From Luteimonas granuli (lineage in GTDB: Bacteria; Pseudomonadota; Gammaproteobacteria; Xanthomonadales; Xanthomonadaceae), in NCBI RefSeq assembly GCF_007795095.1, contig NZ_CP042218.1, positions 1,674,001-1,738,000 of the forward strand: a stretch of 64,000 nt of DNA, read 5' to 3'. The notes below the pieces were generated by a model. That model was not told the DNA's origin. It searched no databases and was given only the letters and a program-made list of their open reading frames with translations. Below are positions 1 to 10,226 of this stretch, in pieces; position 1 is the stretch's first letter, and every line of letters starts with the position of its first letter. The position numbers and the translations under genes were made by a program.

Positions 1-201
1 GGCTACGAGTCCTGGAAGGCGTCCGGCAGCGACGACGACGACCTGGTGCGCCTTGATCACGTGCTGGTCAACCGCACCCACACCGCCGAGGAAGTGGTGG
101 CGCTGGCCACCGGCGCCGGTGCGCACCGTGTCCGCGGCTACTTCCCGGCCACGTACCTGTTCCAGGTCGTGCTCGACGCGTGGGGCTGGAAGGCGGACTG
201 A
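1..201 (+). CDS. C-terminal fragment of an unidentified protein
   Basis: The gene enters from outside the window. Frame 1 is open from base 1 and gives 66 residues before a TGA at 199-201. The tail is acidic first (a run of Asp residues), then ends in a hydrophobic and aromatic segment (YFPATYLFQVV, then WGWKAD). I do not recognise the family from this fragment. It is followed by a 160-base gap with a G+C-rich hairpin and then the TetR gene. Confidence 0.6.
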   Translation, partial: GYESWKASGSDDDDLVRLDHVLVNRTHTAEEVVALATGAGAHRVRGYFPATYLFQVVLDAWGWKAD

Positions 202-220
202 GCTCCGGCTTTCCTCCAGG

Positions 221-244
221 GCGCCGGACACGCCGGTCCGGCGC
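221..244. other. G+C-rich perfect hairpin after the partial gene
   Basis: A 9-base arm (GCGCCGGAC, 221-229) pairs exactly with 236-244 around a 6-base loop, 20 bases after the stop of the first gene. No T tract follows, so intrinsic termination is unproven. It may act in mRNA 3'-end protection or be chance in a G+C-rich gap. Confidence 0.35.
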
Positions 245-318
245 GCGGGTCGTCTCCGGGGGTGGTCCGGGGCGCCCCGGAGGGCTTGACCGGGCTTGCG
301 GAGACTCCAGGGATGGGC

Positions 319-342
319 GTAAGGTAGTGACCACTCACTTAC
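319..342. promoter_or_regulatory. Likely operator of the TetR/CecR-like repressor
   Basis: An inverted repeat AGTGA-CCAC-TCACT (326-339) lies 24 bases upstream of the TetR start. It is nested in a wider imperfect dyad with outer arms GTAAG (319-323) and CTTAC (338-342). Many TetR repressors of exporter operons use dyads of this TGA..TCA type and repress their own operon. The assignment is by position and symmetry only. Confidence 0.5.
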
Positions 343-363
343 TTTGCCCCCAGGCAGGTCCCC

Positions 364-975
364 ATGACCCAGCGGCCATCCCGGCTTTCGGCTGAAGAAC
401 GGCGCGAGACCACGGTCGAGGCGATGATCGACCTCGCCGCCGAACAGAACCCCAGCGAGATCACCACCAGCGCCATCGCCGAGCGCATGGGGCTGACCCA
501 GGGCGCGCTGTTCCGGCACTTCCCGAACAAGGATGCGATCGTCCAGGCCGTGCTCTCCCGGGTCGCCGAGCGCCTGCTGTCGCGGGTGGACAGGGCCGCG
601 GCCGGCACGGCGTCGCCGCTGGCGGCGCTGGAGGCGGTGTTCATGGCCCACGTCGACTTCGTCGCCGACCACCCGGGCGTGCCGCGGATGCTGTTCGGCG
701 AGCTGCAGCGGCCGGCGGACACCCTGCCGCGCAAGATGGTGCAGGCCCTGATCGGGCGCTACGGCGAGCGGCTGCGCGACCTGCTCGGGCGCGGCATCAC
801 CGCCGGCGAGCTTGATCCGGCGCTGGACGTCGAAGCGGCTGTGCAGCTGTTCATCGGCACCGTCCAGGGCCTGGTGATCCAGGCCATGGTGGCTGGCGAC
901 GTCGCCCGGATCCGCCGCGACGCGCCGGGCGTGTTCGCCATCTACCGTCGCGGCATCGGGGGAGGTGGGGCATGA
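364..975 (+). CDS. TetR-family transcriptional repressor, CecR-like, first gene of an ABC exporter operon
   Basis: 203 residues. The N-terminal DNA-binding domain shows the TetR helix-turn-helix at about 33-55 (TTSAIAERMGLTQGALFRHF), and the remainder is a helical ligand-binding domain. It is the first gene of an operon ordered TetR, HlyD adaptor, double ATPase, two ABC-2 permeases, outer membrane channel. That is the order of E. coli cecR-ybhGFSR, with a channel added. The start at 364 has an AGG-type ribosome site upstream (352-357) and the stop overlaps the next start (ATGA, 972-975). It probably represses its own operon through the dyad at 319-342. The inducer cannot be read from the sequence. 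Confidence 0.88.
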   Translation: MTQRPSRLSAEERRETTVEAMIDLAAEQNPSEITTSAIAERMGLTQGALFRHFPNKDAIVQAVLSRVAERLLSRVDRAAAGTASPLAALEAVFMAHVDFVADHPGVPRMLFGELQRPADTLPRKMVQALIGRYGERLRDLLGRGITAGELDPALDVEAAVQLFIGTVQGLVIQAMVAGDVARIRRDAPGVFAIYRRGIGGGGA

Positions 976-2015
976 GCACCGGAGCCAAGCGCTTCGGGCG
1001 CAAACGGGTCATCGTCACCGCCGCCATCGTCGCGGCCGCGGTTCTGGTCGCGGTGATCTGGGCACGGCGCGCGGGCACCGACGACGGCGCGCTGGTCCTG
1101 TACGGCAACGTCGACATCCGCGAGGTGCAGCTGGCCTTCCGGCAGCCGGGACGGGTCGCGGAAATGATCTTCGAGGAAGGTGACGCGGTCGCCGCCGATG
1201 ACCGCGTGGCCTTGCTCGATGCCCGGCCCTACGAGGACGCGCTGGCGGGCGCGGAGGCGGCGGTCCGGGTGGCACGGGCCGAGGTCGACAAGCTGCACGG
1301 CGGCCTCCGTCCGCAGGAGGTCGCGCAGGCCCGCGAGGCGCTGAACCGCGCGCGGGCCGTCGCCACGGACGCCGGACGCAACTACGAACGCCAGGCCGGC
1401 CTCCTGCCTTCGGGCGCGAGCAGCCGGAGCACGGTCGACGCCGCGCGCGCTGCCCGCGATCAGGCGGTTGCAGCCGTCCGGGCGGCCGAGGCGGCGCTGT
1501 CGCAGGCCGTGGAGGGCTTCCGCAGCGAGGACATCGCCGCGGGGGAGGCGCGGCTGGCCGCTGCCGAGGCGGCCCGTGACCAGGCGCTGACGGCACTCGC
1601 CGATACCCGGCTGCTGGCGCCCGCTGCCGGCACGATCATCGCCCGGATCCGCGAGCCGGGCAGCATGGTCGCGAGCCAGAGCGCGGTCTACAGCCTCAGC
1701 CTCGATCGGCCGGTGTATGTACGGGCCTACGTCGGCGAACCTGATCTGGGCCGTGTCGCTCCGGGAACCCCGGTCCGTGTCCGCAGCGACTCCTCCGACA
1801 GGGTCTACCGGGGCCAGGTCGGCTTCGTCTCGCCACGCGCGGAGTTCACGCCGAAAACCGTCGAGACGCCCGACCTGCGTACCGACCTGGTCTACCGCCT
1901 GCGCGTGGTCATCGATGACGACCAGGTCGATGGCGGACTGCGCCAGGGAATGCCGGTGACCGTCGAGCTCGACGCCGCGTCCGGCTCGGGCGCGGCCGGC
2001 GACGGCGTCCGCTGA
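972..2015 (+). CDS. HlyD/YbhG-like periplasmic adaptor of the ABC exporter
   Basis: 347 residues. A single N-terminal membrane anchor at about 11-30 is followed by a biotinyl-lipoyl-like segment, an Ala/Arg-rich coiled-coil hairpin (about 95-200), a second lipoyl half (LLAPAAGTIIARIREPG) and a beta-barrel region. This is the membrane fusion layout that links an inner membrane exporter to an outer membrane channel. The start overlaps the repressor stop, and only one base separates its stop from the ATPase start, so the genes are probably translationally coupled. Closest known relative by context is YbhG. No cargo can be assigned. Confidence 0.87.
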   Translation: MSTGAKRFGRKRVIVTAAIVAAAVLVAVIWARRAGTDDGALVLYGNVDIREVQLAFRQPGRVAEMIFEEGDAVAADDRVALLDARPYEDALAGAEAAVRVARAEVDKLHGGLRPQEVAQAREALNRARAVATDAGRNYERQAGLLPSGASSRSTVDAARAARDQAVAAVRAAEAALSQAVEGFRSEDIAAGEARLAAAEAARDQALTALADTRLLAPAAGTIIARIREPGSMVASQSAVYSLSLDRPVYVRAYVGEPDLGRVAPGTPVRVRSDSSDRVYRGQVGFVSPRAEFTPKTVETPDLRTDLVYRLRVVIDDDQVDGGLRQGMPVTVELDAASGSGAAGDGVR

Positions 2016-2016
2016 C

Positions 2017-3797
<1,781 letters not shown>

Positions 3798-3801
<4 letters not shown>

Positions 3802-5027
3802 ACCTGCGTGGAGGCGGGCGGTCGAGTGCCGGCGTGCCGGCCGGCGCGGCCGCGCCCCGCTTCGACGCCCGCCGCCTCGCGGCGCTGGTGCGCAAGGAGA
3901 GCCTGCAGGCGCTGCGCGATCCGTCCACGCTGCTGATCGCCTTCGTGTTGCCGGCGGTGCTGCTGTTCCTGTTCGCCTATGCGGTGTCGCTCGACATACG
4001 CAAGGTACGGATCGGGGTGGTGGTGGAATCGCCCGGCATCTCCGCCCAGCAGCTTGCGGCTGCATTCGCGGCTACACGTTTCCTCGACGTGACCTTCGCC
4101 CACGACCGGCGGGAAGTCGGCGACCGGGTGGTGGCCGGTGAGCTGCGGGGCTACGTGGTGATCCCGCAGGACTTCGAGCAGCGCCTGGCCGCGGGCGGCA
4201 ACCAGCCGCTGGTGCAGGTGGTCACCGACGGTTCGCAGCCCAACACCGCCAATTTCGTCGCGAACTACGCCCAGGGCGTGGTCCAGACCTGGCGTCTGGG
4301 GATGGCCGGCGACATGCCATCGACGGCGATCACCCTGGAGCCCCGCTACTGGTTCAACCCGGAGCTGGAAAGCCGGCGATCCCTGGTGCCGGGCGCGATC
4401 GCCATCGTCATGACCATCATCGGCACGATGCTGACCGCACTGGTGGTCGCACGCGAGTGGGAACGCGGGACCATGGAGGCGGTGATGTCCACGCCGGCCT
4501 CGGTGGTCGAGATCCTGGTCGGCAAGCTGTTGCCTTACTTCGCGCTGGGCATGGTGTCCACGCTGGGCGCGGCCGCGTTGGCCGTGTTCGTGTTCGACGT
4601 GCCGCTGCGCGGGTCGCTGGCGGCGCTGATGCTGCTGTCGGCGGTGTTCATGGTGCCGGCGCTGGGGCAGGGCTTGCTCATTTCGTCGCTGGCGCGCAAC
4701 CAGTTCCTGGCCGCCCAGATCGCGCTGTTCTCCGGCTTCCTGCCGGCCTTCATGCTGTCGGGCTTCCTGTTCGAGATCGACTCGATGCCGGCGCCGATCC
4801 GCGCCATCACCTGGCTGGTGCCGGCACGGTACTTCGTGTCCTCGCTCAAGACGGTGTTCCTGGCCGGCGACATCCGGGCGGTGTTCGTGCCCGACCTGCT
4901 GGCGATGGCGGCCATCGGCGGGGTCTTTTTGCTCTGGCCAAGCGGGCCACGCGAAAGAACCTGGAGCCCTGAGCGATGGCGCGACGCAGTCCTCCGCTGG
5001 TACTCGCCCGCCTGCGCGCCCAGGTGA
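3798..5027 (+). CDS. ABC-2 permease, YbhS-like, with apparent C-terminal frameshift
   Basis: An N-terminal cytoplasmic segment leads to one membrane helix (about 45-65), a large periplasmic loop and a cluster of C-terminal helices, typical of ABC-2 permeases. As read it is 409 residues and overlaps the next gene by 52 bases. Its last 30 or so residues (from WPSGPRERTW) are unlike a permease tail. If the T5 run at 4926-4930 were T6, the frame would read VFFALAKRATRKNLEP and stop at 4970-4972, four bases before the next ATG, giving 391 residues. That fits the family and the operon spacing, so a one-base deletion or sequencing error is likely. Confidence 0.85.
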
Positions 5028-6094
5028 TCAAGGAGGTGCTCAGCATCCTGCGTGACCCGCGGAGCCGGATGGTGGTGTTCGCGCCGCCGCTGATCCAGCT
5101 CCTCGTCTTCGCCTTTGCGGCGACGCTCGAGGTCAGCAACGTCGGCCTCGCCGTGCACGACCAGGACGCGGGGCGCTGGTCGCACGAGCTGGTCGCGCGA
5201 CTGGACGGCGCGGGATTCGTTTCCGAGGTGCATACGGTCCGCAGCAGCGGCGAGCTGCAGCGGCTGATCGACCGCGGCGAGGTGATCGCCGGACTGGACA
5301 TCCCGGCGGATTTCTCCCGCACCATCGCCGCCGGCGACAGCGGGCGGATACAGGTGCTGGTCGATGGCCGACGCAGCAACGCGGGACAGATCGTCGTGGG
5401 CTACCTGTCCTCGATCGCCACCGGGATCGGGGCCGAGGTCGATCCCGCGGTCGGAGCGCCGCTCGCGGTACGCCACTGGTTCAACCCCAACCTGGTCTAC
5501 CGCTGGTTCATCGTGCCGGGCCTCGTCGGCATCCTGGCGTTCTTCAGTGCGCTCATGCTCACTTCGCTGTCGATCGCCCGGGAACGGGAGCTCGGCACCT
5601 TCGACCAGCTCCTGGTATCACCCACCTCCACGCTCGAGATCATCGTTTCGAAGTCGCTTCCGCCATTGGCGATCGGCACCGTGCTCGGCCTGGTGATGAT
5701 CGCAGCCGGTGCATTCGCGTTCCGGATCCCGTTCACCGGCTCGTTCCTGCTGCTGCTGCTCAGCCTGGTGCTGTTCATCCTTTCGGTGGTCGGCATCGGA
5801 CTGATGATCTCCGCGGTCAGCAAGACCCAGCAGCAGGCCATCCTGGGCGCCTTCGCCATCGGCGTGCCCGCGGTGCTGATGTCCGGCTTTGCAACGCCCG
5901 TGGAGAACATGCCGCTGGCGCTGCAGTGGCTGGCCCAGGCCATCCCGCTCACCCACTTCCTGGTGATCGTGCACGGCAGCGTGCTCAAGGCGATGCCGCC
6001 GGCGGACATCCTGTCCAACATGTGGCCGCTGGCGGCAATCGCGCTGGTGACCTTGACCGCGGCGACCTTCTTCGTCCGGGGACGATTGCAATGA
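4976..6094 (+). CDS. ABC-2 permease, YbhR-like
   Basis: 372 residues. One N-terminal membrane helix (about 28-50) is followed by a periplasmic loop of roughly 120 residues and five C-terminal helices, with the ABC-2 features RELGTFDQLLVSP and a C-terminal VTLTAATFFVRGRLQ. With the preceding permease it would form the heterodimeric membrane part of the exporter powered by the double ATPase. The start has a GAGCG-type site only; the stop overlaps the next start (ATGA, 6091-6094), so coupling is expected. Substrate unknown; E. coli YbhFSR has been linked to drug and cation export. Confidence 0.9.
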   Translation: MARRSPPLVLARLRAQVIKEVLSILRDPRSRMVVFAPPLIQLLVFAFAATLEVSNVGLAVHDQDAGRWSHELVARLDGAGFVSEVHTVRSSGELQRLIDRGEVIAGLDIPADFSRTIAAGDSGRIQVLVDGRRSNAGQIVVGYLSSIATGIGAEVDPAVGAPLAVRHWFNPNLVYRWFIVPGLVGILAFFSALMLTSLSIARERELGTFDQLLVSPTSTLEIIVSKSLPPLAIGTVLGLVMIAAGAFAFRIPFTGSFLLLLLSLVLFILSVVGIGLMISAVSKTQQQAILGAFAIGVPAVLMSGFATPVENMPLALQWLAQAIPLTHFLVIVHGSVLKAMPPADILSNMWPLAAIALVTLTAATFFVRGRLQ

Positions 6095-7566
6095 CGCTCG
6101 AAGAATCCTCCGCTTCCGCCGGTCCCGTGGGCACCACGCCCGGGCCTGCCTTGCGGCCGGGGCCGCTGGTGTCCGGGGTGCTCTGCGCCCTGCTGGCCGC
6201 CTGCACCGTCGGCCCCGACTATCGCGAGCCACCTCCGGTGCACACGGGAACCGGCTGGAGCCTGCCCGTCGTGGCGGAACGCGGTTCGGAAGACTACGCG
6301 TACTGGTGGACCACTCTCGGCGATCCGATGCTCGACCGCCTGGTCGAGGCCGCGCTGGCCGAAAACCTCGACCTCTACCAGGCGGCCGCGCGGATCGATG
6401 AAGCGCGCGCTCTGCGAGATCGGATTGCCGGCGGCCTGGCTCCTGCCGTCGACGTCGGGGGCAGTGTCAACCGGCGCCGGCAAAGTGCGGACGGCTCCCT
6501 GCCGGTCGCCTCGATTCCCGGCATGGATGCCATCCAGACGATCCATGACGTCGGCTTCGACGCCGCCTGGGAACTGGACCTGTTCGGCGGAAAGCGGCGC
6601 GCGCTCCAGGGTGCGAACGCGCGACTTCATGAGGCCGGAATCGAGGCGGAGGGCGTGCGCATGCGCATCGTCGCCGAAGTCGCCCGCACATGGTTCACGG
6701 CGGTGGGTGCCGGGCACGAGATGCGCATGTCGCAGGCGGCGGTTGAGGCGCAGCGTCATTCGCTTGGGCTCCTGGAGTTGCGCCATGCCGCGGGTGTCGC
6801 GTCGCTCGCCGACGTGGACGCCGCGCAGTCCACGCTGGCGACTGCGGAGGCTTCGCTTCCCGGCATCCGCGCCCGCGAGCGTGCGGCCCTCCTGGCGCTC
6901 TCGGTGCTGCTGGGCGAACCACCCGAGCGCGGATTGCTGCTGCTGGAAGAAGCGGCAGCAGGCCTGCCGCCGCTGGCCGAGATCCCGGTCGGCGAGCGCG
7001 CCGACCTCCTGCGTCGTCGGCCTGACGTGCTTGCGGCCGAGCGCCGCCTCGCGGCCAGCACGACCGACATCGGCGTGGCGACGGCAGAGCTTTTTCCGAA
7101 GCTGTCGATTGGCGTTGGCGGCGGCTTCCAGGCGCTCGATGCCGATGGCCTGTTCGATTCCGGCAGCGCCCGATACGGGATCCTGCCCCTGATTTCCTGG
7201 CGCATGTTCGACGGTGGCCGCGTGCGCGCGGAAATACGCGCCCGCGAGGCGGCCCAGTGGCGGGCAGCGTTGGCCTACGAGCAGGCGGTGCTGGCTGCGC
7301 TGGGCGACGCCGAGACGGCAATGGCCGAATACCGGGCCGGGCTGATCGCACTTCAGCGCCACCAGGCCGCGCTGGAGGCCAGCCAGCGCAGCCATGATCA
7401 TGCCGCCCGCCGGCATGCCATGGGCACCATCGCACTGGTCGAGCTTCTCACCGCGCAGCGCCAGCTGCAGGAGGCGAAGGCCGCCGTCACGCGCGCCCAC
7501 ACGGCCGCCGCGGTGCAACTGGTGGCCTTGTACAAGGCGCTCGGAGGCGGCTGGCAGGCGGCATGA
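6091..7566 (+). CDS. Outer-membrane efflux channel lipoprotein (NodT/OprM family)
   Basis: 491 residues. A signal peptide ends in a lipobox (LLAAC, Cys38), so the protein is probably lipidated and anchored in the outer membrane. The typical TolC-fold start GPDYREPPP is followed by long alternating helical and strand repeats. It completes the exporter as a trimeric duct. E. coli ybhGFSR has no such gene and borrows TolC, so here the operon is self-contained. The ATG at 6091 overlaps the permease stop. An upstream in-frame extension exists but would lie inside the permease and push the lipobox inward. Confidence 0.9.
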   Translation: MTLEESSASAGPVGTTPGPALRPGPLVSGVLCALLAACTVGPDYREPPPVHTGTGWSLPVVAERGSEDYAYWWTTLGDPMLDRLVEAALAENLDLYQAAARIDEARALRDRIAGGLAPAVDVGGSVNRRRQSADGSLPVASIPGMDAIQTIHDVGFDAAWELDLFGGKRRALQGANARLHEAGIEAEGVRMRIVAEVARTWFTAVGAGHEMRMSQAAVEAQRHSLGLLELRHAAGVASLADVDAAQSTLATAEASLPGIRARERAALLALSVLLGEPPERGLLLLEEAAAGLPPLAEIPVGERADLLRRRPDVLAAERRLAASTTDIGVATAELFPKLSIGVGGGFQALDADGLFDSGSARYGILPLISWRMFDGGRVRAEIRAREAAQWRAALAYEQAVLAALGDAETAMAEYRAGLIALQRHQAALEASQRSHDHAARRHAMGTIALVELLTAQRQLQEAKAAVTRAHTAAAVQLVALYKALGGGWQAA

Positions 7567-7654
7567 AGTCCGGTTTCTGGTCGACTGCACGATCAGCGCC
7601 ACGTGGTGGATTGCCTGGCGCCATGCAGGCCACTTTTCCGCAAAGGAGAACGTG

Positions 7655-8107
7655 ATGAACAGAGAGAAGTTTTTCCCCATCCTGATCGCGGTGGCCGTCG
7701 CGGTTGTTGTCCTGCCGGTATTCGCCGACGCGCGGGCCGGAGACGGGGAGTCCATGGGCCTGCGAACCGTGATGAAGCGCCTCGGGCAGGACATGCAGGC
7801 CGTGACCGGCGCGATTTCCCGGGAGGACTGGGCCATGGTCGAGGAACTGGCGCCGGGGATCGCCCGTCATGCGGAGCCGCCAATGGCGGAGAAGGTCCGC
7901 ATCCTCAGGTGGCTGGGAGTCGATGCCGGCACGTTCCGGGAGTTCGATGCCCAGGTCGAGCGCGCGGCGGACGGCATGGCCGGCGCCGCGGCACGTGGCG
8001 ATGGCCCCCAGGTCATTCACGCGTTTGCCGAGGTGCAGCAGGCCTGCCTCGGCTGTCATCAGCAGTACCGCAAGCCGTTCGCGAAACACTTCTACGGCCG
8101 GCGATGA
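7655..8107 (+). CDS. Periplasmic cytochrome c'-like protein
   Basis: 150 residues with a signal peptide (hydrophobic 7-23, cleavage near ADA-RA) and one haem attachment site CLGCH at 131-135 close to the C-terminus. That position and the all-helical mature chain match class II cytochromes (cytochrome c'), which carry the haem near the C-terminus and often bind NO or serve as small electron carriers. A strong ribosome site (AAGGAGAA, 7643-7650) sits just before the ATG. It follows the exporter operon in the same direction after 88 bases and converges with the porin gene 10 bases later. Role unknown. Confidence 0.82.
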   Translation: MNREKFFPILIAVAVAVVVLPVFADARAGDGESMGLRTVMKRLGQDMQAVTGAISREDWAMVEELAPGIARHAEPPMAEKVRILRWLGVDAGTFREFDAQVERAADGMAGAAARGDGPQVIHAFAEVQQACLGCHQQYRKPFAKHFYGRR

Positions 8108-8117
8108 GTGACCCGGC

Positions 8118-9293
8118 CTAGAAGCGCAGCGTGGCGCGCACGTAGAGGTCGTCGTCGCGCCGCGCGCGGGGAGCGGTGGCGGGCAGGTCGATCTCCTCGC
8201 GGCGACGGAAGCGCGCGTCGATCTGCCATGCCGGCGTGGCCTGCCAGACCCAGCGCACTTCGGCCAGCGTGTCGTTGGGCCGGAAGTCGCTCGAGATCAG
8301 CCAGCCGTCGGCGACCCGGCCGTAGACGATGCCGAGGTCGTGGTCGGGCAGGATGTCCATGAAGTTGAGCGAGGCCTGCCAGGACAGCGAATCGGCGCTG
8401 CCGGTGCCGGAGTTCATCGCTTCGCGGCGGGGCGTGTCGGGGGCGTAGCCGAGCTCGCCGCCGAGCCGCAGCTTCGTTCCACCCTGGCCCAGCGGCCACT
8501 GCGCGGTGGCCTTGGCGGTGACGGCGAGATAGTCCTCGGTCCGCGGATCGGCGACGCCGTACGGGTGCAATGCCGACGGCAGCCAGTTGAGCGTGACCAC
8601 CCGCTGGACCAGCGGGCCGATCACGGTCTTCGATTCGGCGACCGCCAGCACGCCCACGCGCGAGTCGCTGTCGCTGAACCCGAGTGGCCGGCGAAGGGTT
8701 CCGGTCGGGCCGCGGCGGTCGTTGTGGCGCACGATGAAGTGGGTGGTCCAGTCTTCGCTGGCGCGCCACTGCAGCCAGGCGCCGTCGGTCCAGGTGATGT
8801 CGAAGTTGGTGCTGTCGTTCTGGTCGAGCGACTTCTTCATCACGTCGTCCAGGCCCCACGCCGCCTGGAAGCGGCCGAAGCGCAGGCTCCACGGCGCCTC
8901 GGCCGGGCGGTACTCCAGATACGCCTCGTCGATCGTGCCCTGGCCGTCCTCGAGGCCGGCCGGACCCGGCGCGTACGTCCGCATCCAGAATTCCTCGTTG
9001 TCCTGGTCGGTGTCGAGCCGGGCGGCGACACGGCCGCTGAACTGCCAGCCACCGCCGAGGTCGCCGCGCAGGCGGAAGCGGACGCGGGCGCGGAGGCTGT
9101 CGGCGTCGGTCTCGGCGCCGCTGCGGGCGCGGGTCTCCGAGGCGACGTGGCCGAAGCGCACGTCGCCGCTGGTCTTCCAGGCGTCGGCGGCATGGGCACC
9201 GCCGGACGCCAGCGCCAGTGCGACAGCGGCGACGAGGCCCTGGCGGGAGAACGGGACGGGCCACCGGGCAGGCTGGCGGGGACGTGTATGCAT
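8118..9293 (-). CDS. Outer-membrane beta-barrel porin-like protein
   Basis: 391 residues. The signal peptide ends near GGAHA-AD, and the rest is made of alternating short strands with polar loops, ending in a C-terminal aromatic strand (LYVRATLRF) with the terminal Phe expected of outer membrane barrels. The ATG at 9293 has a good ribosome site (GGAGG, about 9 bases upstream); the frame is open farther upstream but without a signal peptide. It lies 104 bases after the reactive-sulfur operon on the same strand, so it may be its last gene or have its own promoter. Substrate unknown. Confidence 0.8.
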   Translation of the reverse strand: MHTRPRQPARWPVPFSRQGLVAAVALALASGGAHAADAWKTSGDVRFGHVASETRARSGAETDADSLRARVRFRLRGDLGGGWQFSGRVAARLDTDQDNEEFWMRTYAPGPAGLEDGQGTIDEAYLEYRPAEAPWSLRFGRFQAAWGLDDVMKKSLDQNDSTNFDITWTDGAWLQWRASEDWTTHFIVRHNDRRGPTGTLRRPLGFSDSDSRVGVLAVAESKTVIGPLVQRVVTLNWLPSALHPYGVADPRTEDYLAVTAKATAQWPLGQGGTKLRLGGELGYAPDTPRREAMNSGTGSADSLSWQASLNFMDILPDHDLGIVYGRVADGWLISSDFRPNDTLAEVRWVWQATPAWQIDARFRRREEIDLPATAPRARRDDDLYVRATLRF

Positions 9294-9396
9294 GTGGGCC
9301 TCCGGGCGACAGGGCGCCGGGGCGGACGATGGACCCGACTGCCCCGGATCTGCGTGAAACTCTGCGCGCCCGCGACGGCGCGCGCATTGACGCAGG

Positions 9397-10221
9397 TCAA
9401 TCCCCGATCGCAACCCCGAAGCGCTTCCGCAGGGTGCCGGCCAGGGTGGCACGGGTGAGCTCGCCCATGTGGCTGTCGACCAGCCGGCCTTCGGCGTTGA
9501 AGAACAGCGTCGTCGGCAGGCCGCGGGTGCCGGTCTCCAGCATCGCCTGCGAATGCGGGTCGAGCAGGACATGGTCGAGCTCGAGTCCGGCGGCATCGAG
9601 ATACTCGCGGATCGTGCCGCGGTCCTCGCCCTGGTTGACCAGCACGAAGGCGACGCCCGGCCAGCGGCGCTGCGCGTCCTCCAGCACGGGCATCTCGCGC
9701 CGGCAGGGCGGGCACCAGGTCGCCCACAGGTTCAGCACCATCGGGCGCCCGGACAGGTCGGCGAGCGTGACGGGTTCTCCGTCGAGCGTCGCCAGTTCGA
9801 ACGCGGGCAGCGGCGGCGCCGAGCGCTGCATCATCATCAGCAGGCCGCCGAATGCGGCCCAGGCCAGCATGCCGGCCGCGATGCCCGCGAGCAGCGGCCG
9901 CCGCAGCGGGATGCGCTTCCGGGTCCGCCACCATGCGAAGGCCAGCGCGGCGGGCAGCCCCGCCCACCACAGGAAGCCGCCGTCGCCGATGGCGACGATC
10001 GACTTCGGCGCAGCCATGTACTCCGGCCACCAGAGCAGGATGTAGCCCAGGCGCGCGGCCAGCAGACCGACCATCACCGCGTCCACGAACAGCCCCACCG
10101 CCACCCGGTGCGGACACTCCCCGGGCGCGCACGGCAGGCGCCGTGCCCAGCCGCGCACCACCAGCCAGCCGACCACGGTCGCTGCGGCCGCCATGATCGA
10201 GTGGATCGGGAACGGACCCAC
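9397..10221 (-). CDS. Membrane thiol-disulfide oxidoreductase: Lgt-like membrane domain fused to a TlpA thioredoxin domain
   Basis: 274 residues. The first 130 or so residues carry several membrane helices and begin with a GPFPIHS motif like the start of prolipoprotein diacylglyceryl transferase. No complete Lgt catalytic core is evident, so this is probably an Lgt-derived anchor. The C-terminal part is a TlpA/ResA-like thioredoxin fold facing the periplasm with WCPPC near residue 170 and a cis-proline segment GLPTTLFF. A GTG at 10221 gives the full Lgt-like start; an ATG at 10194 is the alternative. It follows the SQR-like gene closely in the same operon and could reduce periplasmic disulfides or persulfides. 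Confidence 0.8.
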   Translation of the reverse strand: MGPFPIHSIMAAAATVVGWLVVRGWARRLPCAPGECPHRVAVGLFVDAVMVGLLAARLGYILLWWPEYMAAPKSIVAIGDGGFLWWAGLPAALAFAWWRTRKRIPLRRPLLAGIAAGMLAWAAFGGLLMMMQRSAPPLPAFELATLDGEPVTLADLSGRPMVLNLWATWCPPCRREMPVLEDAQRRWPGVAFVLVNQGEDRGTIREYLDAAGLELDHVLLDPHSQAMLETGTRGLPTTLFFNAEGRLVDSHMGELTRATLAGTLRKRFGVAIGD

Positions 10222-10226
10222 GCCGG

